Shown here: positions 17,304-26,362 of the stretch, one piece after another | Layout of the letters: each line of letters begins with the position of its first letter | How positions within the stretch are numbered: position 1 is the first letter of the stretch | NCBI RefSeq assembly: GCF_001420595.1 | Contig: NZ_LJIX01000006.1 | Location: 4,120,857-4,184,856 of the forward strand | Source of the DNA: Cytobacillus solani | GTDB lineage: Bacteria > Bacillota > Bacilli > Bacillales > Cytobacillaceae | Direction of reading: 5' to 3' | Length of the DNA stretch: 64,000 nucleotides | Notes under the pieces: model-generated | Told to the model about the DNA's origin: nothing | What the model saw: only the letters and a program-made list of their open reading frames with translations | Databases searched by the model: none | Made by a program: the position numbers and the translations under genes

Positions 17304-17565
17304 CACCTATGGAGTACAACTTTTTACTTTCTCTGCTGATTTCGGGAACCAATGCACCTTATTGACAACTCTTTTGCTCTTTTCCGGCTCATTTCAGGAA
17401 CCAATACACCTTATTGACTACTCTTTTGCTCTTTTCCCGTTCATTTCGGGAATCAATGCACCTTATTGACTACTCTTTTACTCTTTTCCAGCTCATTTCA
17501 GAAACCAATACACCTTATTGAGTACTCTTTTCTACTCATCCCACTCATTCCGGGAACCAATGCCC
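17304..17565. repeat. Tandem repeat, five copies of a 52-bp unit
   Basis: The landmark CCTTATTGA recurs at 17357, 17409, 17461 and 17513, exactly 52 bp apart. An incomplete first copy begins near 17304. Each unit carries CTCTTTTNCTCTTTTCC, a TCATTTC-GGAACCAAT block and CACCTTATTGACTA. The array fills the whole gap between the DUF2225 terminator and the yuzB stop codon. There is no ORF or tRNA in it. Confidence 0.9.
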
Positions 17566-17566
17566 A

Positions 17567-17806
17567 TTAAAACATCGGATTATCCTCTATAAATTGATAT
17601 ATATTTTTTACCAGTTCTTCTGGTGTTTCACCTGTTACTGGTTCTCCGTTTACAAGTGCAAAAAGAGAATTTGCACACTTTCCACAATAGCCAAGACAGC
17701 CATACTCAATGACATCAAGATCATAATCCTTTTCTAAGGTTTCTAAAGCCTTTTGTGAACCGCTTGCCAGATTGCTGATACAAAACTCTATGATTGGCTT
17801 TATCAC
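17567..17806 (-). CDS. yuzB: DUF1450 protein YuzB
   Basis: A 79-residue protein of the DUF1450 family. Conserved features are the N-terminal [10 protein letters not shown] and the cluster [11 protein letters not shown], a cysteine-rich motif that resembles a thioredoxin-fold ferredoxin or metal-binding site. Function is unknown. The second GTG (17806) is taken as the start because AAGAGGTG lies 6 nt before it; the first GTG overlaps that site. It is convergent with the DUF2225 gene, with the 52-bp repeat array ending at its stop. yutJ is divergent upstream. Confidence 0.8.
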   Translation of the reverse strand: MIKPIIEFCISNLASGSQKALETLEKDYDLDVIEYGCLGYCGKCANSLFALVNGEPVTGETPEELVKNIYQFIEDNPMF

Positions 17807-18017
17807 TTCGATCACCTCTTACCTAAATTGCCATCTATATAAACGTTTATTCTATGAGTAATTGATGAGTCCTCCATGGACCCGTTCATATTTGCAGTCA
17901 TGATAATGCTACCTTTTTTCATATTTTTCCGCAATTGTTTTTACTTTAATATCCCCTCAACACTTGAGCACAATTACTATTTACTGACTTGTTTTGTCAA
18001 GTTTCACCCTATAGCTG

Positions 18018-18046
18018 TTGTGATTTTGTCACAATTTCGTTATACT
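18018..18046 (+). promoter_or_regulatory. yutJ promoter with overlapping TTGTGA/TCACAA palindrome
   Basis: A -35 TTGTGA (18018-18023) and a -10 TATACT (18041-18046) are 17 bp apart. The -35 is also the left arm of TTGTGA-N5-TCACAA (18018-18034), so a repressor bound there would block the promoter. A second small dyad, ACTTG-N6-CAAGT, lies at about 17986-18001. Nothing else is seen in the 353-bp gap. Confidence 0.6.
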
Positions 18047-18159
18047 TTCTATGAATAAAGGGTATTAGATATTTATATTTAAAGAAAGTTTTTTTAATTT
18101 TTTAAAGTTATTTTTCAGAAAAATCACTACTTTAGAGTTAACTTAAAGGGGAATGTAAA

Positions 18160-19227
18160 ATGAAGAATCTTGTTATCCTTGGCGGAGGCTATGGAGGGAT
18201 GAGAGTGTTAGCCAGACTTTTGCCAAATCATCTTCCAGAAGATGTATCCATTACGCTTATTGACCGTGTTCCATATCATTGTTTAAAAACGGAGTATTAC
18301 GCCTTAGCCGCTGGGACCATTTCAGACCAGCATGTTCGTGTGGCATATCCTGAACATCCACGATTAACAATTAAGTTTGGAGAGATTACTGGCGTAGATA
18401 TTGAGAATAGACAGGTGCAATTGCAGGGAGAAAATTCTGTTTCTTATGACGATTTAATTATAGGTCTTGGATGTGAAGATAAATACCACAATGTACCAGG
18501 TGCAGATGTTCATACGTACAGCATCCAAACGATCGAAAAATCCCGTGCCACTTATCAAGCATTGAATAATTTAACCCCAGGATCAGTTGTAGCAATCGTC
18601 GGTGCTGGATTAAGCGGAGTAGAGATCGCTTCAGAGCTTCATGAAAGCCGTCCAGATTTAAAAATTAAATTATTTGATCGTGGAAGTCACATTTTATCTG
18701 CCTTCCCAGAGAGACTAAGCGAGTATGTTGAAAATTGGTTTGATAGTCATAGTGTTGAAATTGTCAGCCACTCCAATATTACACGTGTAGAGGAAAATAC
18801 TCTTTTTAATCATGATGAGCCAATTTCCTGTGATGCAATCGTTTGGACTGCAGGGATTCAGCCGAATAAAGTCGTTCGGGAAATGAAGGTTGAAAAAGAT
18901 TCACAAGGACGCGTCGTTTTGACAAAGCACCATAATCTTCCAACAGATGAGCATGTCTATGTTGTCGGCGATTGTGCAAGTCTTCCTCATGCTCCAAGTG
19001 CCCAGCTTGCAGAAGGACAGGCAGAGCAAATTGTACAAATTCTATTAAAACGTTGGAAAGGTGAAGAATTACCCGAAGAAATGCCAACGATTAAGTTAAA
19101 AGGGGTTCTTGGTTCACTTGGAAAAAAACACGGATTCGGTGTCGTTGCAGAGAGACCAATTACTGGCCGAGTTGCCAGAATGATCAAATCCGGAATTTTA
19201 TGGATGTATAAAAACCATCGAGGATAA
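18160..19227 (+). CDS. yutJ: NADH dehydrogenase-like flavoprotein YutJ
   Basis: A 355-residue pyridine nucleotide-disulphide oxidoreductase of the NDH-2 group. It has FAD-binding LGGGYGGMR at the N-terminus, an NAD(P)H-binding VAIVGAGLSGVEIASE near residue 145, and the second FAD site VYVVGDCASLP near residue 270. It is shorter than YumB and its quinone or other acceptor is not evident, so an NADH-quinone role is only probable. The ribosome binding site is AAAGGGG. The promoter overlaps a redox-repressor-like palindrome. The gene ends beside dispersed repeat copy E and a terminator. Confidence 0.88.
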   Translation: MKNLVILGGGYGGMRVLARLLPNHLPEDVSITLIDRVPYHCLKTEYYALAAGTISDQHVRVAYPEHPRLTIKFGEITGVDIENRQVQLQGENSVSYDDLIIGLGCEDKYHNVPGADVHTYSIQTIEKSRATYQALNNLTPGSVVAIVGAGLSGVEIASELHESRPDLKIKLFDRGSHILSAFPERLSEYVENWFDSHSVEIVSHSNITRVEENTLFNHDEPISCDAIVWTAGIQPNKVVREMKVEKDSQGRVVLTKHHNLPTDEHVYVVGDCASLPHAPSAQLAEGQAEQIVQILLKRWKGEELPEEMPTIKLKGVLGSLGKKHGFGVVAERPITGRVARMIKSGILWMYKNHRG

Positions 19228-19228
19228 C

Positions 19229-19374
19229 GAAAAGCGGAAGGCCCCTGCTTAGCGACATATGGACTGTGAGGGCTATCGACTGAGATATAGGAAGCACGAA
19301 GAGCGATAGCGCATTCGTACTTGACTTATCGTAGGGAGGAAGACCGAAGTACACTGTGGGCTGCAGCTAGACAA
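19229..19374 (+). repeat. Dispersed TIR element, copy E
   Basis: It starts at once after the yutJ stop codon with AAAAGCGGAAG. It shares CGAAGAGCGATAGCGCATTC, TTGACTTATCGTAGG and the end GCTAGACAA with copies C and D. The ends are diverged and the TIR is poor. Confidence 0.7.
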
Positions 19375-19410
19375 TTCTTTAAATAAAGAATCATCTTATT
19401 CTCTAAGTAA

Positions 19411-19442
19411 GGAGCATCCCAATAAAGGATGCTCCATTTTTT
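19411..19442 (+). terminator. Terminator of yutJ
   Basis: The 9-bp stem GGAGCATCC / GGATGCTCC is followed by ATTTTTT, beyond repeat copy E. Confidence 0.85.
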
Positions 19443-19765
19443 CATTCTGCGGTGTACCCATGTTTTTCCATTTCCGCATAAATCGTTTTCAATCTGGGGT
19501 TGCCCTCACCAACTAACTGATCCTCTATTAAGACAACAGGGTAAAACATATCCTCCTCAATAACCCTTTCGGCAAAGCTTCTTTTCTCATTATCCTCAGG
19601 CGGATTATGAATATCTACATACGTAATCTTAAACGGCTGGTGAGGATATTTTCTTTCCAAAGCTGCTTGTAGCCATTCATATGTTTCTTTTGAAGAAGGA
19701 AGGTTCACACAGCTTGGACATAGCTGCTCAGCCCCATATACATTTATTTCAACCTCTCGTTTCAT
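19442..19765 (-). CDS. yuzD: DUF1462 thioredoxin-fold protein YuzD
   Basis: A 107-residue cytoplasmic protein. A CxxC-like site (QLCPSCVNLPSS) follows the first beta strand (VEINVYGAE), the arrangement of a thioredoxin fold. FYPVVLIEDQLVGEGNPRL resembles the cis-Pro region. The family is DUF1462; its partner is unknown. The ATG has AAGGGGG before it. The neighbouring nfu on the other strand suggests a link to Fe-S or thiol chemistry, which is inference from position only. Confidence 0.82.
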   Translation of the reverse strand: MKREVEINVYGAEQLCPSCVNLPSSKETYEWLQAALERKYPHQPFKITYVDIHNPPEDNEKRSFAERVIEEDMFYPVVLIEDQLVGEGNPRLKTIYAEMEKHGYTAE

Positions 19766-19883
19766 TTCTTTTCCCCCTTATTTAAAAATGTATCCTTAAT
19801 CCTATTTTACAATATTATAATAATAGAAACCTAAGTAATTTCACATTTAGTGGAAATCCGCGTCTTAAAATAGATTTTTGCAG

Positions 19884-19899
19884 TGAGAATGATTATAAT
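19884..19899 (+). promoter_or_regulatory. Fur/PerR-type box overlapping the nfu -10 region
   Basis: TGAGAATGATTATAA (19884-19898) matches the Fur 7-1-7 motif TGATAAT-N-ATTATCA at 12 of 14 positions and has a perfect PerR right half. It overlaps TATAAT at 19894-19899, only 27 bp before the start codon. The -35 (TAGATT) is weak. Confidence 0.4.
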
Positions 19900-19925
19900 A
19901 ATTAATAAGAAAGGGGTAGATACAA

Positions 19926-20165
19926 ATGGCAGAACAAACAGCTATGCTTGAGCAAGTTCAAGAAGTATTAGATAAATTGCGTCCATTCCTTCTACGTGAT
20001 GGAGGAGACTGTGAATTAGTTGATGTAGAGGATGGGATCGTTAAGCTACGTCTGCTTGGTGCTTGCGGCTCATGCCCAAGCTCAACGATCACATTAAAAG
20101 CTGGAATCGAACGCGCTCTTTTAGAAGAAGTACCTGGCGTTACAGAAGTAGAACAAGTTTTTTAA
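19926..20165 (+). CDS. yutI: NfuA/NifU-type Fe-S cluster scaffold or carrier
   Basis: A 79-residue NifU C-terminal domain protein. The cluster-binding CxxC is in [11 protein letters not shown] near residue 45, and [20 protein letters not shown] precedes it as in all family members. It lacks the degenerate A-type domain of E. coli NfuA, as is normal in Firmicutes. It would hold a 4Fe-4S cluster for delivery, for example to lipoyl synthase or aconitase. ATG with AAAGGGG. A Fur/PerR-like box lies at the promoter. Its terminator is shared with thrB. Confidence 0.92.
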   Translation: MAEQTAMLEQVQEVLDKLRPFLLRDGGDCELVDVEDGIVKLRLLGACGSCPSSTITLKAGIERALLEEVPGVTEVEQVF

Positions 20166-20167
20166 TA

Positions 20168-20203
20168 CTAAAAGCGATGTCATTTGAGACATCGCTTTTT
20201 ATT
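20168..20203. terminator. Bidirectional terminator shared by nfu and thrB
   Basis: The stem AAAAGCGATGTC / GACATCGCTTTTT serves both converging genes. On the minus strand the stem contains the last thrB codons and the stop codon. Confidence 0.85.
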
Positions 20204-21103
20204 TGAAACATACACCTTGCTTCCAGCTTGTTCAATGTTTAAATAACGGTATTCCATCTCTGGCAGTGCATGTGCCAGCCTCTTTGCCAAATCCATGCCT
20301 GCCCCCTTTTCCGCCAAGCATAATATCGTTGGTCCTGCACCGCTTAAAGCTACTCCGAATGCTCCGAAGTCTGGTGCCAGCTCTTCAATTACTTGCAAAT
20401 GCGGCACTATTTCTTTTCGATATGGATGATGGTATCGGTCAGCCTTCATCATTTTTCCGACCTGCTTATAATTGCCATTTAGCAGAGCAGCAATCATCAC
20501 ATTCCCAATCGCCCCAGCTTGTACAGCATTTTCATATAAAAAGGTTTGTGGCAGTACCCCCCTTGAATCCTTTGTTAAGAGCTCTTCCCTTGGAATCACT
20601 GCAACAATATCGATTTCAAGGTGATGAAAGGATTCAATACTCACTTCATCCTCAAACTGACAGCCTACAACCAGCCCGCCTAATAGGCTGGCACCAACAT
20701 TATCTGGATGTCCTTCAATCTTAGAAGCCCATTCCAATTTTTCTTGTTGAGTCAGATGGAGTTTACAGAGCGCATCGGCTAACTCAATTCCTGCGACAAT
20801 GGCGGCCGCACTAGAACCAAGCCCTCTTGCAAGAGGAATATCACTTTTTACTTTAATCCGGCAAGCTGGCAGCTTTTGATTATGTTTCTCAGCAGTTTCT
20901 ATGGCAATTTGAAAAATATAATTCATTTCATCCTTTGGAAAAATATTCAACTCTTCAGAAAGAGGAACAACCTCCCATTCTTTCGCCTTCTCTACTTCTA
21001 ATGTTAAATACACATTCAATGCTAAACCAATGGAATCAAAGCCCGGCCCTAAATTTGCTGAGCTTCCAGGAACTTTAATGATGAGCATTTCACCTTCGCT
21101 CAT
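20180..21103 (-). CDS. thrB: Homoserine kinase
   Basis: A GHMP-family kinase that phosphorylates homoserine with ATP, the penultimate step to threonine. 307 residues. The ATP loop [12 protein letters not shown] lies near residue 95. The substrate-binding segment [13 protein letters not shown] is at the N-terminus and the C-terminal GAGPTILCL motif near residue 255. It overlaps thrC by 4 bp (ATGA), so it is translationally coupled in the hom-thrC-thrB operon. The last seven codons and the stop lie inside the stem of the terminator shared with nfu. Confidence 0.95.
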   Translation of the reverse strand: MSEGEMLIIKVPGSSANLGPGFDSIGLALNVYLTLEVEKAKEWEVVPLSEELNIFPKDEMNYIFQIAIETAEKHNQKLPACRIKVKSDIPLARGLGSSAAAIVAGIELADALCKLHLTQQEKLEWASKIEGHPDNVGASLLGGLVVGCQFEDEVSIESFHHLEIDIVAVIPREELLTKDSRGVLPQTFLYENAVQAGAIGNVMIAALLNGNYKQVGKMMKADRYHHPYRKEIVPHLQVIEELAPDFGAFGVALSGAGPTILCLAEKGAGMDLAKRLAHALPEMEYRYLNIEQAGSKVYVSNKKRCLK

Positions 21104-22161
21104 ACATGGACAACTCCCTTAATATGCTCCGAAACTGCAAACTCATCATTTGGCAGACAAACAGGTTTAACAGGACTGCATTCCATTGCAATATTCGGAT
21201 CTTTAAGTCCATTTCCTGTCAAAATAGCAACAACTCTTGATTTATGCGGGATTTCCCCGTGACGGAGCTGTTTATAGATCCCTGCAAGTGATGCACAGGA
21301 AGCAGGTTCAGCAAAGAGGCCTTCTGATGAGGCTAATTTTCTATACATATACAAGATCTCCTCATCGCACACTTCATCGATTTTCCCTTCGGACTCATGT
21401 AATGCAGCTGTTGCTAAATGCCAGCTAGCAGGATTTCCGATTCGGATCGCTGTTGCCACTGTTTCTGGATTTTCAAAGATTCGATTGTGCACAATCGCCG
21501 CTGCTCCTTCTGCCTCAAACCCATGCATGCGCGGCAATCCTGTATTTTTTACTGCATGATAGTCTTTGAATCCTTTCCAGTAAGCACTAATATTTCCTGC
21601 ATTTCCGACAGGGAGGGCAAGAATATCCGGTGCCTGCCCTAATTGATCACAAATTTCAAATGCAGCAGTTTTTTGCCCCTCTAAACGGTATGGATTAACT
21701 GAATTTACTAGAGTAATAGGTTCTACTTCACTAATCCTTCTAACCATTGCCAATGCCTCATCGAAGTTTCCTTCTATAGAAATAATCTCAGCCCCATAGA
21801 TGACGGCCTGCGCAAGCTTCCCCATCGCTATTTTCCCCTCTGGAATAACGATGATGCATCTTAAACCCGCCCTTGCTGCATAAGCTGCTGCCGCCGCTGA
21901 CGTATTGCCGGTTGAAGCACAAATAATGGTGTCACTGCCTTCTTCCTTTGCCTTCGCGACGGCCATAACCATTCCTCTATCCTTAAATGAACCAGTTGGA
22001 TTGGCACCTTCCGTTTTGACATACAGGTCTATCCCCCATTCATCAGATAGCTTATTAAGCCGGATGAGAGGTGTATTCCCTTCATTTAATGTAAGTAATG
22101 GCGTATGCTCATTTATTGGTAAATACTCTTTATAAGCTTTTAATAGACCTTCCCATCTCAT
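21100..22161 (-). CDS. thrC: Threonine synthase
   Basis: A PLP enzyme that converts O-phosphohomoserine to threonine. 353 residues, the short class I form typical of Bacillus. The PLP lysine is in [10 protein letters not shown] near residue 60. The phosphate-binding loop is [11 protein letters not shown] near residue 185. It sits between hom and thrB with 4-bp overlaps on both sides, so the three genes form one operon transcribed from the promoter in front of hom. Confidence 0.96.
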   Translation of the reverse strand: MRWEGLLKAYKEYLPINEHTPLLTLNEGNTPLIRLNKLSDEWGIDLYVKTEGANPTGSFKDRGMVMAVAKAKEEGSDTIICASTGNTSAAAAAYAARAGLRCIIVIPEGKIAMGKLAQAVIYGAEIISIEGNFDEALAMVRRISEVEPITLVNSVNPYRLEGQKTAAFEICDQLGQAPDILALPVGNAGNISAYWKGFKDYHAVKNTGLPRMHGFEAEGAAAIVHNRIFENPETVATAIRIGNPASWHLATAALHESEGKIDEVCDEEILYMYRKLASSEGLFAEPASCASLAGIYKQLRHGEIPHKSRVVAILTGNGLKDPNIAMECSPVKPVCLPNDEFAVSEHIKGVVHV

Positions 22162-23456
22162 ACATTTGCACTCCCTTCCACCCGGTATGAACTTTTAATT
22201 GTCTGTACGGCATGCAAATCTCTTAATTTAACTAGACTATCCTCGTAATCTTGCAAAGAAGCTTGATGGGTAACAAGAACAATTTCTGCAATTCCCTGTT
22301 TCTTTAAAGGCAGCTGGAGGATCTTTTCGAAGCTGACCCCGTGCTCTGAGAAGATAGAAGTAATATCAGCAAAAACACCAACCTCATCTTTCACATGCAG
22401 GCGTAAAAAGTATTTAGAATATATTTCTCCTGGTTCCTTTAGCAGTTTTTTATATTGAGGGATAACCGCACTTTTTCCAGTTACGCCTAAACGCATATTT
22501 TTCATTACGCCTACAAGGTCTGAAACAACAGCAGTAGCAGTCGGCAAACTGCCTGCCCCTGGCCCGTAAAACATCGTTTCCCCAACAGCTTCCCCATAAA
22601 CATAAACAGCATTAAATTCGTCCTGGACTGATGCGAGCGGATGTGATTCTACTAATAGAGTAGGCTGAACACTGATCTCAACTTTTTCTCCTTCTCTATG
22701 AGCAATACCGATCAGCTTCATTGTATAGCCAAGCTGCTTCGCATACTCTAAATCATTTTCTGTAATTCCTGTAATTCCTTTTACCTTTACATCATCCAAA
22801 TCAATTTTCATCGAAAATCCAAGTGTAGATAGGATCGCCATTTTTCTTGCTGCATCCAGCCCTTCAACATCTGCTGTTGGATCTGCTTCTGCATAGCCGA
22901 GCTCCTGTGCTTCCTTAAGCGCTTCTTCATAGGCACTTCCGAACTTTGCCATCTTCGTTAAGATAAAATTAGTTGTTCCATTTACAATTCCCATCATCTT
23001 TGTGATTCGGTCAGAGGCCAGACCATCGACAAGGCTTCTTAAGATTGGGATTCCTCCAGCTACACTTGCCTCATAAAACAGATCACAGCCATTTTCTGAA
23101 GCAATGGTTAGAAGCTCCGCACCATGTAAAGCCATTAAATCTTTATTGGCTGTAACAATATTTTTCCGATTGAGCAATGCTTGTTTTAAGTACTTTTTCG
23201 TTTCATCAATTCCGCCCATGACTTCAATAATGACATCAATTTCCGGATCATTTAAAACTTCATCAGGATTAGTAGTTAATCGTGCCTGTTCCACTTGAAC
23301 AGCTCGCTCTTTATTTAAATCCTTCACAAGGATCTTTTTTACTTTAACGGGACAGCCTACTTGATGAATAAGCTTATCTTGATGATTCTCAATGATTTTC
23401 ACTACACCTGATCCGACAGTTCCTAAACCTAATAATCCAATTGATATTTCTTCCAT
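22158..23456 (-). CDS. hom: Homoserine dehydrogenase with ACT domain
   Basis: Reduces aspartate semialdehyde to homoserine using NAD(P)H, the branch point for threonine and methionine. 432 residues. The NAD(P) fold is at the N-terminus ([12 protein letters not shown]). Catalytic-domain motifs are [11 protein letters not shown] and [14 protein letters not shown]-terminal ACT domain (about 350-430, [19 protein letters not shown]) is likely to sense threonine. The start at ATG 23456 follows GAGGGG. Upstream in-frame codons to 23504 lie in the leader. It is the first gene of hom-thrC-thrB. Confidence 0.96.
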   Translation of the reverse strand: MEEISIGLLGLGTVGSGVVKIIENHQDKLIHQVGCPVKVKKILVKDLNKERAVQVEQARLTTNPDEVLNDPEIDVIIEVMGGIDETKKYLKQALLNRKNIVTANKDLMALHGAELLTIASENGCDLFYEASVAGGIPILRSLVDGLASDRITKMMGIVNGTTNFILTKMAKFGSAYEEALKEAQELGYAEADPTADVEGLDAARKMAILSTLGFSMKIDLDDVKVKGITGITENDLEYAKQLGYTMKLIGIAHREGEKVEISVQPTLLVESHPLASVQDEFNAVYVYGEAVGETMFYGPGAGSLPTATAVVSDLVGVMKNMRLGVTGKSAVIPQYKKLLKEPGEIYSKYFLRLHVKDEVGVFADITSIFSEHGVSFEKILQLPLKKQGIAEIVLVTHQASLQDYEDSLVKLRDLHAVQTIKSSYRVEGSANV

Positions 23457-23523
23457 TATAATTCCCCTCTCGTTCAGCCACCGTTGTTCTTTGTATATGT
23501 ACATTTGTATTTATATAGTAGAC

Positions 23524-23552
23524 ATTATAGTGCTGATTCCAAGTTATTACAA
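23524..23552 (-). promoter_or_regulatory. Sigma-A promoter of hom-thrCB
   Basis: TTGTAA (23547-23552) and TATAAT (23524-23529) are spaced by 17 bp, about 65 bp upstream of hom. No T-box or riboswitch is seen in the short leader. Confidence 0.8.
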
Positions 23553-23647
23553 TAGTTTTTTCTTATTATTCTGATGAAATGTACTATAATCTATTTAAAG
23601 TAGAAAAAAATACACCTTTTTTGAGAAAGGTGCACGAATGTTCAGGC

Positions 23648-24655
23648 TTACTTTTTTAGCCAACCCACTAAAGGGATCTTCCACTTTTGGACTGGGACTT
23701 CAGCAAATTCGTAAAAACGTCCTAAAAACCGCTCATGATCATCTGATTGCTGCAGAAACTTGTGAAGACTTTCCTCAAGGAGCTTTTTCTCTTGTTCTGA
23801 TTCTGTTCCATAATACGATTCAACACAAGAGAAGTAATGAAGCGGAAAAAGGATACGTGCATAATAAAGCCGCCATGAAAACGAAGATAATGGGGCTATG
23901 CTTTGATAATCAGTAATAAACTTTCGCATCTCTGGCTCATATGTTTTGATGTTATGGAAATACTTTTCTCTCGTCCACTCAGCAAGATCTCTTGAGGAAT
24001 GGTCAAAAACCCAATCAAATGGATTCTTGATATAATAGGAATTTCCCCACGTCACATCTGTGAATCGGTTATGACAGACCGTCCCGCTATCCATGAATGA
24101 AGGTTCATCATCCAGTTCAGTGTCTACTAGGTATTGAATCGAATTTTCAGCTATGCCCATATAGTAAGGAAATGATTCTAAAAACATCCGTTCAAAATCA
24201 TTATCAGGCTGCTGAAAGAGCATATCATTCCAAACCTTTTCCATTTGGTCCAGCCTCATTTCCCATAATTGCTTCCACTGGCCAATTCGGCTTAATTTAT
24301 TCACTGAGAATGAAACAGACCGCCCCCTGTAGTGGAACTTAGCTAATCTTCTTCCAAAACGATTGACCTTGCGATTCTGAATATGCTCATTTTTTAATAC
24401 ACAATATTTCTGATTCTCCCACTCGCTTATTTGTTGTCCCTCTGTTGTTTTTAAAAAAGTGCTGCAATATTTTTCACCGTTTCTTGCTAAATGGTCAGCT
24501 AGCATTTCTAATTCGGTTAATTCGTCCGCCTCATATCCTTCTACAGGGACAATTAAATAGATTTGCCCTTGTTTTCTGCATGCATGATATTTACCAACAC
24601 GAATTTCTTCATCAAACTGAATTCCATATTGTTTTTCAAGCATATGGTTTAACAT
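23648..24655 (-). CDS. yutH: Spore coat-associated protein YutH (CotS-like kinase fold)
   Basis: A 335-residue protein of the CotS/YutH family. These resemble bacterial aminoglycoside or choline kinases in fold and are found in the spore coat. Visible landmarks are SGTVCHNRFTDVTWG near residue 190, where the kinase-like catalytic loop would be, and NPFDWVFDHSSRDLAEWTREKYF. The usual kinase HGD catalytic motif is altered (CHNRF), so enzymatic activity is doubtful. The start at 24655 is supported by AGAGGTGGAG. It is monocistronic and divergent from pgpA, consistent with mother-cell expression; no promoter was assigned. Confidence 0.85.
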   Translation of the reverse strand: MLNHMLEKQYGIQFDEEIRVGKYHACRKQGQIYLIVPVEGYEADELTELEMLADHLARNGEKYCSTFLKTTEGQQISEWENQKYCVLKNEHIQNRKVNRFGRRLAKFHYRGRSVSFSVNKLSRIGQWKQLWEMRLDQMEKVWNDMLFQQPDNDFERMFLESFPYYMGIAENSIQYLVDTELDDEPSFMDSGTVCHNRFTDVTWGNSYYIKNPFDWVFDHSSRDLAEWTREKYFHNIKTYEPEMRKFITDYQSIAPLSSFSWRLYYARILFPLHYFSCVESYYGTESEQEKKLLEESLHKFLQQSDDHERFLGRFYEFAEVPVQKWKIPLVGWLKK

Positions 24656-24849
24656 CTCTCCACCTCTTTTTTCAGGCATCTTAGGTCATATATATGAATG
24701 ACGAAAGCAAAACTTGATCTTTTCTTGATTAAGATGGAGAACCTCGGATATGATGAAAGGGTAGATATTTCCAAGAAGACTAAGATAGCATAATTCCATG
24801 TAAGATCGTATATATTTAAGGAAAATATTATAGAAAATAGGTGGAGCCG

Positions 24850-25350
24850 ATGAATGAAGAAAAATCAGTTGATCCAATTGAACTAACAGCGAGAAAATGG
24901 CTACATGACCGCGGAGTAGAAATTCAAGATATTGCCGATTTAGTCTATTTTCTACAAGAGAAGTATCATCCCGATTTGCAAATGGAAGTTTGCATCGAGA
25001 ATGTTGAACGCGTCCTTTCTAAAAGGGAGGTACAAAATGCTGTTCTAACTGGCATTCAGCTTGATATGCTTGCTGAAGAAAAGAAGCTGCTTGAACCATT
25101 GCAGCATGTCATTGAAATTGATGAAGGTCTATATGGGGTGGATGAAATCTTAGCACTATCTATTGTGAATGTATATGGATCGATCGGATTTACAAACTTT
25201 GGCTATATCGATAAATTAAAACCTGGTATTTTAAAGGATTTAAATGATAAAAGCTCTGGAAAGTGCCATACTTTTTTAGATGATATTGTAGGGGCAATCG
25301 CTGCAGCTGCTTCCAGCCGTTTAGCGCATCGTGCACAAGGGACAAAATAA
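24850..25350 (+). CDS. yutG: PgpA-family phosphatidylglycerophosphatase (YutG)
   Basis: A 166-residue protein of the PgpA family. It would dephosphorylate phosphatidylglycerophosphate to phosphatidylglycerol at the membrane. Conserved acidic motifs are visible: GVEIQDIADLVYFLQEKY and HTFLDDIVGAIAAA, plus NVYGSIGFTNFGYIDK. Unlike E. coli PgpA it has no transmembrane segments, which is usual for the Bacillus form. I place the start at ATG 24850, with AGGTGG 5 nt before it. An in-frame GTG three codons earlier overlaps that site. A perfect terminator follows. Confidence 0.85.
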   Translation: MNEEKSVDPIELTARKWLHDRGVEIQDIADLVYFLQEKYHPDLQMEVCIENVERVLSKREVQNAVLTGIQLDMLAEEKKLLEPLQHVIEIDEGLYGVDEILALSIVNVYGSIGFTNFGYIDKLKPGILKDLNDKSSGKCHTFLDDIVGAIAAAASSRLAHRAQGTK

Positions 25351-25386
25351 AGGATGGAGAAGATCATTCTCCATCCTTTTTCGTTA
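25350..25386 (+). terminator. Terminator of yutG
   Basis: The stem AAAGGATGGAGAA / TTCTCCATCCTTT is followed by TTCG and T-rich sequence. Confidence 0.85.
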
Positions 25387-25505
25387 TACAATCAATTACA
25401 AATCTAGTCGATAACGTTATGATGAGTTGTCCACGTTCATGAATTCATCACAGGAATAATCGGTAATTTGATTGTTCCAATGACGCTTACGCATTTGGTT
25501 TTTAT

Positions 25506-26273
25506 CTATAAAAATTTCCATTGATGAAGCGACTTGACTACATATGTCGGCTTTTTTTCGTAGTTTGAAAGGAGCTCCTTCGTTGTGACACCTGTATGAA
25601 CAAGCAGCGTGTCCATTCCTGCATTCATCCCTGCTAGTATGTCAGTATCATAATTATCTCCCACCATCAGCGTTTCCGATTTCTTTGTACCAAGCACCTG
25701 TAACGCTTGTTCCATAATAATCGATTCGGGTTTCCCAATAAATATCGGTTTTGTTTGTGTCGATACGGTTATCACGGACGTTAAAGAACCATTACCAGGT
25801 AAAAGACCTCTTTCCGTCGGAATAGCAATATCTCCATTTGTTGAAATAAAGGCTGCCCCATTCCTAACGGCTAAACATGCAGTAGCGAGCTTTTCATAAT
25901 TAATTGAGCGATCAATCCCTACGACAACATAATCAGCATTCTCTTCTGCAAATGTTAATCCTTTGTCTGCTAATGCTGTACGAATGCCTTCCTCCCCAAT
26001 CACATAGACGGAGGCATCATTCTTTTGTTCGTAAACGTAATTCGCCGTTGCCATACTCGTTGTAAATATTTGCTTTGATGTAGCGGGAATCGAGAACGAA
26101 CAAAGCTTATCAGCAACCTGCTGTGGAGTCCTTGAAGAATTATTCGTGACAAAGAGATAAGGCAAATCCAACTTGATCAGTTCATTTACAAAGTTTGCTG
26201 CTTCTTTGATAAGCTCTGTACCCCGATACATCGTACCATCCAAATCAATTAAATACCCTTTATATTTTTTCAT
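25506..26273 (-). CDS. yutF: HAD-IIA (NagD-like) phosphatase YutF
   Basis: A 255-residue haloacid-dehalogenase-type phosphatase with a C2B cap. Motif I is LIDLDGTMYRG at residues 7-17, with the nucleophile Asp and the general acid Asp two residues on. Motif II is FVTNNSSRT, motif III the Lys in FIGKPESIIM, and motif IV MVGDNYDTDILAG near residue 205. The physiological substrate is not known; nucleotides or sugar phosphates are usual. The start at 26273 has AGGAG 8 nt upstream. It lies behind the terminator of yutE, so it probably has its own promoter. Confidence 0.92.
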   Translation of the reverse strand: MKKYKGYLIDLDGTMYRGTELIKEAANFVNELIKLDLPYLFVTNNSSRTPQQVADKLCSFSIPATSKQIFTTSMATANYVYEQKNDASVYVIGEEGIRTALADKGLTFAEENADYVVVGIDRSINYEKLATACLAVRNGAAFISTNGDIAIPTERGLLPGNGSLTSVITVSTQTKPIFIGKPESIIMEQALQVLGTKKSETLMVGDNYDTDILAGMNAGMDTLLVHTGVTTKELLSNYEKKPTYVVKSLHQWKFL

Positions 26274-26321
26274 TTCCATCACTCCTGACTTTATCATCAC
26301 CAATTCGTATAACAATCATTA

Positions 26322-26352
26322 GAAAAAGGCCGGATAACATCCGGCCTTTTCG
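26322..26352 (-). terminator. Terminator between yutE and yutF
   Basis: The stem AAAGGCCGGAT / ATCCGGCCTTT leads into TTC on the minus strand, 10 bp after the yutE stop. Confidence 0.85.
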
Positions 26353-26362
26353 GCTTATTCTT

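Noticed and set aside
17304-17565. CRISPR array
   Set aside because: The units are contiguous 52-bp repeats without unique spacers, and no cas gene is present.
25385-25505. 25-codon minus-strand frame after yutF (MRKRHWNNQITDYSCDEFMN...)
   Set aside because: No ribosome binding site and no terminator; too short to support.
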